From JAGOCV01 sp049445855 (lineage in GTDB: Bacteria; Pseudomonadota; Gammaproteobacteria; Burkholderiales; Burkholderiaceae_C), in the NCBI RefSeq assembly GCF_049445855.1, contig NZ_JBMSDV010000003.1:186001-250000 (forward strand): a stretch of DNA of 64,000 bases, written 5' to 3'. Made by a program: the position numbers and the translations under genes. Of the stretch, positions 20,420-29,109 are shown piece by piece. The first letter of the stretch is position 1, and the number at the start of each line of letters is the position of its first letter. The notes beneath the pieces are model-generated. The model worked only from the letters and a program-made list of their open reading frames with translations. It ran no database searches and was not told the origin of the DNA.

Positions 20420-21475
20420 ATGAGCAAGGCAGATACCCCCGTCACCGCCAGCAGCGCGGTTGCATCCGAGGCATCCACGGTCATCAACAAGGGCGCGACG
20501 CGCCGCCGGCTGCTGCAGGGTGCTGCGTCGGTCACGGCACTGGGCGTCATGGGCGCGCCCGCCATCGTCAATGCGCAGGGCGCACCGAAAATCCGCGTCG
20601 GCTTCTGGCCTGTCGCTGCAGGCCTGCCGTTCTTCGCAGCGGTGGAGCGTGGCTTCTTCAAGGAAGCGGGACTCGACGTCGAGCCGCTCAAGTTCGCGGG
20701 CGCGCAGCAGGTCATGGAGGCCATGCTCTCCGGTCGAGGCGATGGCAGTTCCAACGGAACCGGCTCTGCCAACCTTGCCATCGGCGAGATTGCTCAACCC
20801 GGCCTCTTCAAGATCTTCTGCACCAACCCGAGCAACGCCAAGTTCGTGCTGGAAGAATTCCTCGTGCCCAAGGACAGCCCGGTCAAGACCGTGGCCGATC
20901 TCAAGGGCAAGCGCGTCGCATCCGGCCCCGGCATCCAGAACGTGACGCTGGCCAAGACGATGCTCGAGCGCGCAGGCGCGGGCCCGATGAACGTGACCGA
21001 ACTGCCGATCGGCCAGCACGTCGCTGCGCTTGCGGCCGGCCAGATCGATGCTGCCTATACGCTGGAACCCACCGGCACCATCGGCCGCCTCAACGGCACC
21101 ACCCGCGTGCTCGAAGCCGGTGTCGTGGCCCACTACATCCTCGGCGACCCGATGGCCCCGTGGCATGGCGGCGCGGCCAGCCTCACGACGGAGTTCATCA
21201 AGAAGAACCCGGAGATCTCGAAGAAGTACATCGCCGCCTACGCCAAGGGTGTCGATTTCGTGCGCAAGCAGCCGGGCGAGGCACGTCAGTACATGAAGGG
21301 TTACACCGCCATCGAAGGGGCGCTGACCAATGAAGTGCCGCTGGCTTCGTACATGATGTACAACGAATTCAAGGCCAGTGACGCGGCCTACTTCCAGAAG
21401 TTCTACGACCTGTTCACCGAGAAAGGCATCTTCGAGAAGAAGGTCGTGGTGGATGGCCTGCTCTACAAGGGCTGA
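20420..21475 (+). CDS. ABC transporter substrate-binding protein (NMT1/SsuA type), Tat-exported
   Basis: A 351-residue protein with a long N-terminal signal carrying TRRRLLQGAASVTALG and ending PAIVNAQG, so probable Tat export. The mature part begins KIRVGFWPVAAGLPFFAAVE, the NMT1/THI5-like fold used for nitrate, sulfonate, taurine and pyrimidine-precursor importers. It is the first gene of a three-gene operon with permease and ATPase. The substrate cannot be read from the sequence; the absence of sulfonatase or nitrate genes nearby argues neither way. Confidence 0.85.
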   Translation: MSKADTPVTASSAVASEASTVINKGATRRRLLQGAASVTALGVMGAPAIVNAQGAPKIRVGFWPVAAGLPFFAAVERGFFKEAGLDVEPLKFAGAQQVMEAMLSGRGDGSSNGTGSANLAIGEIAQPGLFKIFCTNPSNAKFVLEEFLVPKDSPVKTVADLKGKRVASGPGIQNVTLAKTMLERAGAGPMNVTELPIGQHVAALAAGQIDAAYTLEPTGTIGRLNGTTRVLEAGVVAHYILGDPMAPWHGGAASLTTEFIKKNPEISKKYIAAYAKGVDFVRKQPGEARQYMKGYTAIEGALTNEVPLASYMMYNEFKASDAAYFQKFYDLFTEKGIFEKKVVVDGLLYKG

Positions 21476-21480
21476 GCATC

Positions 21481-22329
21481 ATGGCCGACGCCACGACGAC
21501 TCCTCCTTCCGGTGCTGCCACCGGCACGCCGTGGGCGCCGCCTGCGGCTGCCCCCACCAGCGCGCCGCCGAAGACACCGTTCATGCAGCGCATGCTGCCC
21601 GCCATCGGGCCGATCGCGCTCTTCATCATCTGGGATCTCGTGGTGCGGCTGGGCTTCATCAAGCCCATCCTGCTGCCAGCCCCGGCCGACACCGTCGCCA
21701 CGCTCATCACCGGACTGGCTGGTGGGCCCCTGCTCTCCGACTTCATGGTCACGGTGTGGCGCACGGTGCAGGCCTTCCTCATTGCCGCCATCGTCGGCAT
21801 GCCGCTGGGCGTGCTGCTGGGCAGCAACGAGAAGGCGTACCGCAGCGTCGAGTTCCTGATCGACTTCTTCCGCTCCACGCCTTCGTCTGCGCTGATCCCG
21901 CTGTTCCTGATGATCTTCGGCACCTCCGACGTCAACAAGGTGGCGATCGCGGCCTTCGGTGCGTTGCTCATCGTCGTGTTCAACAGCGCCTACGGTGTCA
22001 TCAACGCGCGCAAGCAGCGTGTGATGGCGGCGAAAGTGATGGGCGCAACGCGCTGGCAGACCTTCCGTGACGTGCTGGTGTGGGAGAGCCTGCAACCGAG
22101 CTTCGTCGGCCTGCGTTCGGCCGTGTCGATGGCGCTCGTGATCGTGATCGTCGCGGAGATGTTCATCGGCGCCGACTCGGGCCTGGGCAACCGCATCATC
22201 AATTCGCAGCAGGTGCTGAATGTGAAGAGCATGTACGCGTCCATCCTCGCCGCCGGTGCGCTGGGCTATGCGCTCAACGTGCTGTTCCTGCTGCTGGAAC
22301 GCAAGATCGTCCATTGGTCCGGGAGGTAA
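21481..22329 (+). CDS. ABC transporter permease (SsuC/TauC family)
   Basis: A 282-residue inner-membrane permease with a Pro/Ala-rich N-terminal tail of about 35 residues and about six helices. The EAA loop, which contacts the ATPase, is seen in VINARKQRVMAAKVMGATRW. It begins 5 bp after the binding-protein stop and is followed 4 bp later by the ATPase, so the three form one operon. Confidence 0.88.
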   Translation: MADATTTPPSGAATGTPWAPPAAAPTSAPPKTPFMQRMLPAIGPIALFIIWDLVVRLGFIKPILLPAPADTVATLITGLAGGPLLSDFMVTVWRTVQAFLIAAIVGMPLGVLLGSNEKAYRSVEFLIDFFRSTPSSALIPLFLMIFGTSDVNKVAIAAFGALLIVVFNSAYGVINARKQRVMAAKVMGATRWQTFRDVLVWESLQPSFVGLRSAVSMALVIVIVAEMFIGADSGLGNRIINSQQVLNVKSMYASILAAGALGYALNVLFLLLERKIVHWSGR

Positions 22330-22333
22330 CGCC

Positions 22334-23155
22334 ATGTCCGCTGTCCTGAACGCGCCTGTGTTCGCCGATGTGCCCGCGCCGAAATTCGCGCCCGGCCCGG
22401 CCGGCACGCACATCACCATCCGTGGCCTGACCAAGTACTTCGCGGGCTGGCCGCTGTACGAGAACTTCGACCTGGACATCCCGAAGCACAAGATCGTTTC
22501 GGTCTTCGGGCCCAACGGTTGCGGCAAGAGCACGCTCATCAACATGATCGCGGGGCTGATTCCCATCGACTCGGGTGAAATCCTGTTCGACGGCAAGAGC
22601 CTCAAGGACACGAAGATCGGCTACGTCTTCCAGAACTACCGCGAGGCGATGTTCCCGTGGATGCGCACCATCGACAACATCGCGTATCCGCTCAAGCTGG
22701 AAGGCCGCTCCAAGGCGGAAGTCGATCGCCGCATGGAAGAACTCGTGGCGAGCTTCGACGTGAAGTTCGACCTGCGACGCTATCCGTATGAGCTCTCGGG
22801 GGGCCAGCAGCAGACGGCGTCGATCATGCGCGCGCTTGCACCCAACCCGGAAGTGCTGTTCCTCGATGAACCCTTCTCCGCACTCGACTTCGAGATGACG
22901 CTGTTCATCCGCGAGAAGCTGCAGGAAGTGTTCATGAAGACCGGCACCACCATGCTGCTGGTGTCGCACGACCTCGAGGAGGCGGTGTATCTCGCCGACC
23001 AGGTCTTGCTGCTGACCAAGCGTCCCACCAAGGTGGCCGAGATCCTGAGCTACGACGACCCGCGTCCGCGCACGGTGGAAACGCTGTCACAGCCCAGCTT
23101 CGTGAATGCCAAGAAGCTGAGCCTGGAGATCTTCCAGCGCGAAGTGCGGCGCTGA
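22334..23155 (+). CDS. ABC transporter ATPase (SsuB/TauB family)
   Basis: A 273-residue ATPase with Walker A FGPNGCGKST, Q-loop YVFQNYREAMFPW, signature LSGGQQQTASIMRAL, Walker B VLFLDEPFSALD and H-loop LLVSHDLEEA. It drives import by the preceding permease and binding protein. It ends 13 bp before the convergent phhA stop codon. Confidence 0.92.
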   Translation: MSAVLNAPVFADVPAPKFAPGPAGTHITIRGLTKYFAGWPLYENFDLDIPKHKIVSVFGPNGCGKSTLINMIAGLIPIDSGEILFDGKSLKDTKIGYVFQNYREAMFPWMRTIDNIAYPLKLEGRSKAEVDRRMEELVASFDVKFDLRRYPYELSGGQQQTASIMRALAPNPEVLFLDEPFSALDFEMTLFIREKLQEVFMKTGTTMLLVSHDLEEAVYLADQVLLLTKRPTKVAEILSYDDPRPRTVETLSQPSFVNAKKLSLEIFQREVRR

Positions 23156-23159
23156 AAGG

Positions 23160-23181
23160 GATTCCGGCTCAGGCCGGAATC
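23160..23181. terminator. hairpin between the ABC operon and phhA (possible bidirectional terminator)
   Basis: GATTCCGGC (23160-23168) and GCCGGAATC (23173-23181) form a perfect 9-bp stem with a TCAG loop. The phhA stop codon (23169-23171 on the minus strand) lies in the loop. Neither side has a good T-run, so termination strength is uncertain. Confidence 0.5.
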
Positions 23182-23984
23182 TCTTCCAGCTGCTTCACCC
23201 GCTCGTACACCGGCGTGAAGTCTGGCGCCGTCATTTCGAACAACTGCTCGAAGCTGTCGATGACGAAGTAGGTGCTCTGGAACGTGTCGATCTTGTAGCG
23301 GCTGCGCATCACACGCTCCAGCGACAGCGGCACACGCTTCGGTTCGGGGCTGGTCACGCTGTAGCGCAGCTCGCCCGAAGAACTCAGGATGCCCGCACCG
23401 TAGGCGCGCAGGCCTTCCGGCTGGCGGATCAACCCGAACTCGATCGTGTACCAGTACAGGCGGCTCAGCAGTTCGCACGCATCGAGCGAGTCGGCCTTGA
23501 GACCGCCCGCGCCGTAGCGTTGCACATAGTCCGCAAACACCGGATTGAACAGCAGCGGCACATGGCCGAACAGGTCATGGAAGATGTCCGGCTCGACGAT
23601 GTAGTCGAACTCTTCCGGCTTGCGGATCCAGTCCGTCACCGGGAACTTGCGGTTGGCCAGCAGCGTGAAGAACGGCACTTCGGGTATCAGCCCCGGCACG
23701 CCGACCAACTCCCACTTCGTCGCCTTGTACAGGCGCTCGTTCACTTCGTCGAAGCGTGGAATGCGGTCCACCGCGCCGAGCGATGGCAGCATGCGGATGA
23801 ACTCATCCGCTGCGAGGCCCGGCAGCAGCGCGCTCTGGCGTTCGTACAGGCGCCGGTAGGTGTCGTGGTCCGCCGGCGTGTAGGCGTCGTAGTCCTGCGC
23901 GCAGGTGTAGTCCGCCCCTGCGCGCGAGTAGTCGCCGCGCGGCGGGCGATCGCTCGCGCCATAAACAACCGGTTCGACCGCCAT
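23169..23984 (-). CDS. phhA: phenylalanine 4-monooxygenase
   Basis: A 271-residue aromatic amino acid hydroxylase. Iron ligands are visible in PDIFHDLFGHVPLL (two His) and in the later Glu of YWYTIEFGLI. It converts L-phenylalanine to L-tyrosine with tetrahydropterin and O2. The length fits the short bacterial PhhA without the regulatory domain. It lies 2 bp downstream of hpd and so is in the same operon. The pterin recycling gene phhB is not adjacent. An alternative tryptophan-hydroxylase function is unlikely given the neighbour hpd. Confidence 0.93.
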   Translation of the reverse strand: MAVEPVVYGASDRPPRGDYSRAGADYTCAQDYDAYTPADHDTYRRLYERQSALLPGLAADEFIRMLPSLGAVDRIPRFDEVNERLYKATKWELVGVPGLIPEVPFFTLLANRKFPVTDWIRKPEEFDYIVEPDIFHDLFGHVPLLFNPVFADYVQRYGAGGLKADSLDACELLSRLYWYTIEFGLIRQPEGLRAYGAGILSSSGELRYSVTSPEPKRVPLSLERVMRSRYKIDTFQSTYFVIDSFEQLFEMTAPDFTPVYERVKQLEEIPA

Positions 23985-23986
23985 GC

Positions 23987-25126
23987 TCAGACCTTCGCTT
24001 CGAGCACGCCCCGGCGGATCTGGTCGAGCTCGATGCTCTCGAACAGCGCCTTGAAGTTGCCGTTGCCGAAACCGTCGTCGCCCTTGCGCTGGATGAACTC
24101 GAAGAAGATCGGGCCCAGCTGGTTCTCGCTGAAGATCTGCAGCAGCAGCGCGCCCGCCTTGCCGTCGACCAGGATCTTGCGCTTGAAAAGTTCGTCCACG
24201 GGCTCGCCATGACCCGGAATGCGCTTGTCGATCAGCTCGTAGTAGGTGTCGATGGTGTCCAGCAGCTTCACGCCCTTGCCGCGCAGCTTGTCGACCGTCT
24301 TGTAGAGGTCGTCCGAGCCCATGGCGATGTGCTGGATGCCTTCACCCTTGTACATGTCCAGGTACTCCTGGATCTGGCCGGCCTTTTCCTTGCCCTCTTC
24401 GTTGATCGGGATGCGGATCTTGCCGCAGGGGCTGGTCATCGCCTTGCTCTTCACGCCGGTCACCTGCCCTTCGATGTCGAAGTACTTGATCTCGCGGAAG
24501 TTGAACAGGTGTTCGTAGAACCCGGCCCATTCGTTCATGCGGCCGCGGTGAACGTTGTGCGTGAGGTGGTCGATGTAGGTGAGGCCGTTGCCTTCGGGCG
24601 CGAGCGCTTCCTCTGCGGTCAGGCCGGGCAGGGCTTCGAAGTCCACGTCATAGAAGCCGATGTTGCCGATGTCGCCCGGTTGCGCACCGTTCTTGCCGCG
24701 CCAGCGGTCCACGAGGTAGATCAGGCTGTCGCCGATGCCCTTGATCGCAGGAATGTTCAGTTCGCCCGGGCCGGCCTTGTCGGCATAGCCCCAGGCACCC
24801 AGCGAGACGGCGCGCTCGTAGGCGAACTTGGCGTCCTGCACGCGGAAGGCGATGGCGCAGACGCTCGGGCCGTGCGCGCGTGCGAAGCGCTGCGCGAAGG
24901 AATCCGGCTCGGCGTTGATGATGAAGTTGATCGTGCCCTGGCGGTACAGCGTCACATCCTTGTGGCGGTGCTTCGCGACGGGGCGGAAGCCCATGCGTTC
25001 GAAGACTTCGCCCATCGCCTTCGGGTCCGGCGCCGCGTATTCGATGAACTCGAATCCGTCGGTGCCCATGGGGTTGTCCCAGGTCTTGAATTCTTCGGTG
25101 GCCTGTGCGGCGAGAGGTGCGTTCAT
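23987..25126 (-). CDS. hpd: 4-hydroxyphenylpyruvate dioxygenase
   Basis: A 379-residue enzyme built of two VOC modules. It has the N-terminal FEFIEYAAPDP segment, iron-site His in YIDHLTHNVHRGRM and IQHIAMGSDD, and the C-terminal Glu in the FFEFIQRKGDDGFG stretch. It oxidises 4-hydroxyphenylpyruvate to homogentisate. With phhA it covers the start of the phenylalanine/tyrosine catabolic route. GGAG lies upstream of the ATG at 25126. The divergent Lrp-type gene starts 112 bp away and probably regulates it. Confidence 0.95.
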   Translation of the reverse strand: MNAPLAAQATEEFKTWDNPMGTDGFEFIEYAAPDPKAMGEVFERMGFRPVAKHRHKDVTLYRQGTINFIINAEPDSFAQRFARAHGPSVCAIAFRVQDAKFAYERAVSLGAWGYADKAGPGELNIPAIKGIGDSLIYLVDRWRGKNGAQPGDIGNIGFYDVDFEALPGLTAEEALAPEGNGLTYIDHLTHNVHRGRMNEWAGFYEHLFNFREIKYFDIEGQVTGVKSKAMTSPCGKIRIPINEEGKEKAGQIQEYLDMYKGEGIQHIAMGSDDLYKTVDKLRGKGVKLLDTIDTYYELIDKRIPGHGEPVDELFKRKILVDGKAGALLLQIFSENQLGPIFFEFIQRKGDDGFGNGNFKALFESIELDQIRRGVLEAKV

Positions 25127-25237
25127 CGAGGGTCTCCTGTGCAGATTCGTCCACTGTAGTGGGCGTGGCCCTCACTTTTTCTGCAAGTTCAGGCGCGTGG
25201 CTTGAGTAAAACGCAAGAAATATGCAAAATTCGCCGA

Positions 25238-25711
25238 ATGGAAGCACTCGACAAGCTGGATCGCCTGATTTTGCGCAGTCTGCAGGCAGATGGACGGGCC
25301 ACTTACGACCAGGTGGCCGAAGCGGTCAATCTCTCACCCAGCGCGGTGCTGCGCCGTGTCAAGCGGCTGGAGGAATCAGGGGTGATCGACCGCTACGTCG
25401 CGCTGGTCAAGCCCGAGTCGGTCGGCCTGGGTCTGACCGCATACATCAATGTGCGTCTGGAAAAGCACACCGAAAGCCACAAGCGCAACCCCATGGACCT
25501 GTTCCGCGCCGCCGTGCAGACCTGGCCCGAAGTGGTCGAGTGCGCCGCGCTGACCGGTGACATGGACTACCTGCTGCGCGTCGTCATGGCCGACATGGCG
25601 CACTACAGCCGCTTCATCATGGACACGCTGCTCAAGCACCCCAGCGTGCAGGACTGCAAGACCAGTTTCGTGCTCGACCGTGTGAAGGCGACGACGGCCG
25701 TGCCGGTCTGA
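25238..25711 (+). CDS. Lrp/AsnC family transcriptional regulator
   Basis: A 157-residue regulator with an N-terminal winged helix (LDKLDRLILRSLQADGRATYDQVAE, recognition helix SPSAVLRRVKRLEE) and a C-terminal RAM/ligand domain (AYINVRLEKH, VECAALTGDMDYLLRVV). Proteins of this family near hpd usually respond to aromatic amino acids. The start was set at ATG 25238 because the protein then begins with the conserved HTH; a TTG at 25202 would add 12 residues. The 112-bp gap to hpd is AT-richer than its surroundings and probably carries both promoters and the operator. Confidence 0.9.
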   Translation: MEALDKLDRLILRSLQADGRATYDQVAEAVNLSPSAVLRRVKRLEESGVIDRYVALVKPESVGLGLTAYINVRLEKHTESHKRNPMDLFRAAVQTWPEVVECAALTGDMDYLLRVVMADMAHYSRFIMDTLLKHPSVQDCKTSFVLDRVKATTAVPV

Positions 25712-25807
25712 GCCCGGTCTGACGCCCGACTGACGGTCGCTGGGAAAGCCTCTCCAAAGGTGACAATGTGCCTTGGGAATCTTGGGGTAAACCCTTATAT
25801 TCGAGCC

Positions 25808-26554
25808 ATGGTCGACACACGCAAGCTCTTCAAGGCGTCGCTCAGCGCCGGGCGGGAGTTCCTGCGCGCCCCGTCGATCAGCTCGGTCAGCCGGATCCTG
25901 GACAAAGGTACGGCGGAGCACCTGTCTCCTGTGCTCGTGCCCATCCGCTCCATCGGCCCCAACCAGCGCGAACGCGTGGCCGTGCACCTGCTGGCGCTGA
26001 CCGCGCAGGACCGCTATTTGCGTTTCGGTTATGCGGCCAATGACGAACAGATCCTCCGCTATGTGGATTCGCTCGACTTCGGGCGCGACGAAATCTTCGG
26101 CATCTTCAATCGCCGCCTCGACATCATCGCCATGGCGCACCTGGCCTTCACGGATGAGCCGGGGCCTGACGACTTCGCCGAATTCGGCGTGTCGGTGCTC
26201 ACCGCCGCGCGCGGACGTGGCTATGGCTCGCGGCTGTTCGAGCGTGCGGCCATGCACGCGCGCAACCAGGGCGTCGATCGCCTGCTCATCCATGCGCTGA
26301 GCGAGAACGCGGCCATGTTGCAGATCGCCCGCAAGGCCGGCGCGACGGTGGAGCGCGATGGCGCAGAGTCCGAGGCGTTGCTGCGGCTGGCCGAGCCTAC
26401 GCTCGACACCCGCATGGCGGAAATCGTGGAGCAGCAGTTCGCCGAGATGGACTACAAGCTCAAGGTCCAGTCCAAGCAGTTCTGGGATTTCGTCACCAAT
26501 TTCCAGGAAGTGCGTCGCGGCATGCGCGCCGCGCGGCGCAAATCGGGCGCCTGA
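25808..26554 (+). CDS. GNAT family N-acetyltransferase
   Basis: A 248-residue protein with a GNAT core. The acetyl-CoA loop is seen in VSVLTAARGRGYGSRLFERA, followed by LLIHALSENAAMLQIARKAGA. About 60 residues precede the core and a C-terminal helical tail of about 60 residues is rich in charged residues. Acceptor unknown. It lies upstream of corC with an 78-bp gap and may be co-transcribed. Confidence 0.8.
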   Translation: MVDTRKLFKASLSAGREFLRAPSISSVSRILDKGTAEHLSPVLVPIRSIGPNQRERVAVHLLALTAQDRYLRFGYAANDEQILRYVDSLDFGRDEIFGIFNRRLDIIAMAHLAFTDEPGPDDFAEFGVSVLTAARGRGYGSRLFERAAMHARNQGVDRLLIHALSENAAMLQIARKAGATVERDGAESEALLRLAEPTLDTRMAEIVEQQFAEMDYKLKVQSKQFWDFVTNFQEVRRGMRAARRKSGA

Positions 26555-26632
26555 GGGTTGCATCTGCGGGGCATGGCCTCGCCGTCACGCCAATCCGTTA
26601 TCCTTGCGTTTCCCCAACTCCGCACTGCTGCA

Positions 26633-27520
26633 GTGTCCGACCCTCATCCTGAACGCCATGCTCCTGAAAAGGAGGACAAGCGCTCCTTCCTGCAAAAACT
26701 GGCCGAGTTCATTCACCGCGGCCCCGATTCGCGGGACGAACTGATCGAAACCCTCGCCGAGGCCGAAGACAACGACGTCATCGGCGCCGAATCGCGCGTG
26801 ATGCTCGAAGGCGTGATCCGCATGGCCGACATGACGGCCGGCGACGTGATGGTGGCCGCGCCGCGCATGGACCTGATCAACATCGACTCGGCCTACGACG
26901 ACATGCTGCATCTGGTCATCGACACCGCGCACTCGCGCTTTCCGGTGTATGAGGGCGAGAAGGAAAACATCATCGGCATCCTGCTCGCGAAGGACCTGCT
27001 CAAGCTGCAGCGCGCGCCGGAGCTCAACATCCGCGCGCTGCTGCGCCCGGCGGTGTTCGTGCCCGAGAGCAAGGGCCTGAACGACCTGCTGCGCGAATTC
27101 CGCGGCAACCGCAACCACCTGGCCATCGTCATCGACGAGTTCGGACGTGTGGCCGGCCTCATCACCATCGAGGACGTGCTGGAGCAGATCGTCGGCGAGA
27201 TCGAGGATGAATTCGACATCGCCGAGGACGAAGGCGACATCTTCGGCCTGGCCGACCGCACCTACCGCGTGAGCGGCGACACGCCGATCGAACGTGTGAA
27301 CGAAGCCTTCGGCGTGAAGCTCGCCAGCGACCCCGACGACGAGCTCGAACGCGAGTTCGACACCATCGGTGGCCTCATCGCGCACGAGATGGGCCACGTG
27401 CCCAAGCGCGGCGAGTTCACCACGCTCCAAGGGCTGAACTTCGTCGTGTTGCACACGCGCGGTGGCGCAGTGAAGTGGTTCAAGGTCTCGCCCGCGAGCC
27501 AGGACGACGCGACGGGCTGA
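26633..27520 (+). CDS. corC: CorC/HlyC-family CBS-domain protein
   Basis: About 295 residues from GTG 26633, beginning with an SDPHPE segment as in Escherichia coli CorC; ATG 26573 is a possible longer start. Two CBS repeats (MADMTAGDVMVAAPRMDLINI and VPESKGLNDLLREF through VAGLITIEDVLEQIVGEI) are followed by a CorC_HlyC domain (FDTIGGLIAHEMGHVPKRGE). There are no membrane helices. It is linked to magnesium/cobalt efflux and, by genomic context, to lnt. The stop codon overlaps the lnt start by one base. Confidence 0.92.
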   Translation: MSDPHPERHAPEKEDKRSFLQKLAEFIHRGPDSRDELIETLAEAEDNDVIGAESRVMLEGVIRMADMTAGDVMVAAPRMDLINIDSAYDDMLHLVIDTAHSRFPVYEGEKENIIGILLAKDLLKLQRAPELNIRALLRPAVFVPESKGLNDLLREFRGNRNHLAIVIDEFGRVAGLITIEDVLEQIVGEIEDEFDIAEDEGDIFGLADRTYRVSGDTPIERVNEAFGVKLASDPDDELEREFDTIGGLIAHEMGHVPKRGEFTTLQGLNFVVLHTRGGAVKWFKVSPASQDDATG

Positions 27521-29109
27521 TGCGCACCGACGGCGCCGTCTCCCGCAACTTCTTCGTGCTGGCAGCGATCGTCGCACTCGCGGGGCTCGGGCAGGCGGCC
27601 TCCATCGCATCGCCGTGGGACGGGCAGCCGCAGTGGTGGCTGCAGATCGCGTCGCTCGCGGTGCTGGCGGTCTGCGTCCAGCGCGAATCTTCCGTGCGAC
27701 GCGCTTTCGCATTCGGCTGGTTGTTTGCCACGGCCTGGCTGTGCGGCACCTTCTGGTGGCTCTTCATTTCCATGCACACCTATGGCGGCATGGCTGCCCC
27801 GCTGGCGGCCGTGGCCGTGCTTGCGCTGGCGGCTGCGCTCTCGCTGTACTACGCGCTGGCCTGTGCGGCCTTCGTGCGTGTCGCCGGCGCGGCATGGTGG
27901 ATGCGCGCAGGGCTGTTTGCATCGCTCTGGCTGCTGGCGGAACTGCTGCGCGGCCACTGGTTCACAGGTTTCCCGTGGGGCGCGGGAGGCTACGCGCATG
28001 TGGACGGGCCGCTGGCGCCGCTGGCACCGCTCGTGGGCGTGTACGGCATCGACTTCGTCGGTGCGCTGCTGTCATTTGCGATTGCATTCGCGCTGGTGCG
28101 TGGGCCGCGTGCCACGCGCGCATTGCCCGTCGCGCTGGGGGTGTTGCTCGTCGCGGCGCTGCAGTTCACGGGCGACGACGCGACACTGGATGCGCAGGAC
28201 GGTCGCAACACCGGCACGCTGCAGGTGGCGCTGCTGCAGGGCAACATCCCGCAGGACGAAAAATTCCAGCCCGGCACCGGTGTGCCGCTGGCACTTGCCT
28301 GGTATGCGGCACGACTGGGCTCCACCGACGCACCGCTCGTCATCGCGCCCGAGACCGCGTTGCCGCTGCTGCCGCGTGCGCTGCCCGAGGGGTACTGGCG
28401 CGGCATCCAGTCGCAGTTCGCCAGCGGCCAGCGCGCCGCGCTGATCGGCGTGCCGCTGGGCAGCGTGGAGGACGGCTATTCGAACTCCGTGGTCGGCCTG
28501 CGCGCCGGTGCACCGGACTACCGCTATGACAAGCACCACCTCGTGCCCTTCGGCGAGTTCGTGCCGTCGCTGTTCCGCTGGTTCACGAACCTGATGAACA
28601 TCCCGCTGGGTGATTTCGCCCGCGGTGCTGCATCGCAAGCACCGTTCGAGTGGCAGGGCCAGCGGCTCATGCCCAACATCTGCTACGAGGATCTGTTCGG
28701 CGAGGAAATCGCCGTGCACTTCGCCGACGGCAAACCGGCGCCGACCGTGCTGGTGAACGTCAGCAACATCGGCTGGTTCGGCAACTCGATTGCCATCGAC
28801 CAGCACCTGCACATCTCGCGCATGCGCTCGCTGGAGTTCGCGCGGCCGATGCTGCGTGCCACGAACACGGGTGCCACAGCCATCATCGATCACCGCGGCG
28901 AGGTGTTGCAGCTGCTGCCGCGCCACACACGCGGCGTGCTGATGGGTGAAGTGCAGGGCCGGTCGGGCCGCACCGCCTATGCCGCGTGGGCTTCGCGCTT
29001 CGGTTTGTGGCCGCTGTGGGCGCTGGCGCTTGTTCCGCTGCTGCTGTCGCTGTTCATGCAGGTTGCACTGCGCGCGCGTCCTTCCGCCGCCACCACATCG
29101 CGCAGGTAA
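27520..29109 (+). CDS. lnt: apolipoprotein N-acyltransferase
   Basis: A 529-residue inner-membrane enzyme that adds the third acyl chain to lipoproteins. About six N-terminal helices are followed by a nitrilase-fold periplasmic domain with the catalytic triad: Glu in IAPETALPLLP, Lys in DKHHLVPFGEFVP and Cys in PNICYEDLFGE. A final helix closes the protein. It is coupled to corC (ATG overlaps the stop). Its last 56 bp overlap, tail to tail, with the next gene on the other strand. Confidence 0.95.
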   Translation: MRTDGAVSRNFFVLAAIVALAGLGQAASIASPWDGQPQWWLQIASLAVLAVCVQRESSVRRAFAFGWLFATAWLCGTFWWLFISMHTYGGMAAPLAAVAVLALAAALSLYYALACAAFVRVAGAAWWMRAGLFASLWLLAELLRGHWFTGFPWGAGGYAHVDGPLAPLAPLVGVYGIDFVGALLSFAIAFALVRGPRATRALPVALGVLLVAALQFTGDDATLDAQDGRNTGTLQVALLQGNIPQDEKFQPGTGVPLALAWYAARLGSTDAPLVIAPETALPLLPRALPEGYWRGIQSQFASGQRAALIGVPLGSVEDGYSNSVVGLRAGAPDYRYDKHHLVPFGEFVPSLFRWFTNLMNIPLGDFARGAASQAPFEWQGQRLMPNICYEDLFGEEIAVHFADGKPAPTVLVNVSNIGWFGNSIAIDQHLHISRMRSLEFARPMLRATNTGATAIIDHRGEVLQLLPRHTRGVLMGEVQGRSGRTAYAAWASRFGLWPLWALALVPLLLSLFMQVALRARPSAATTSRR

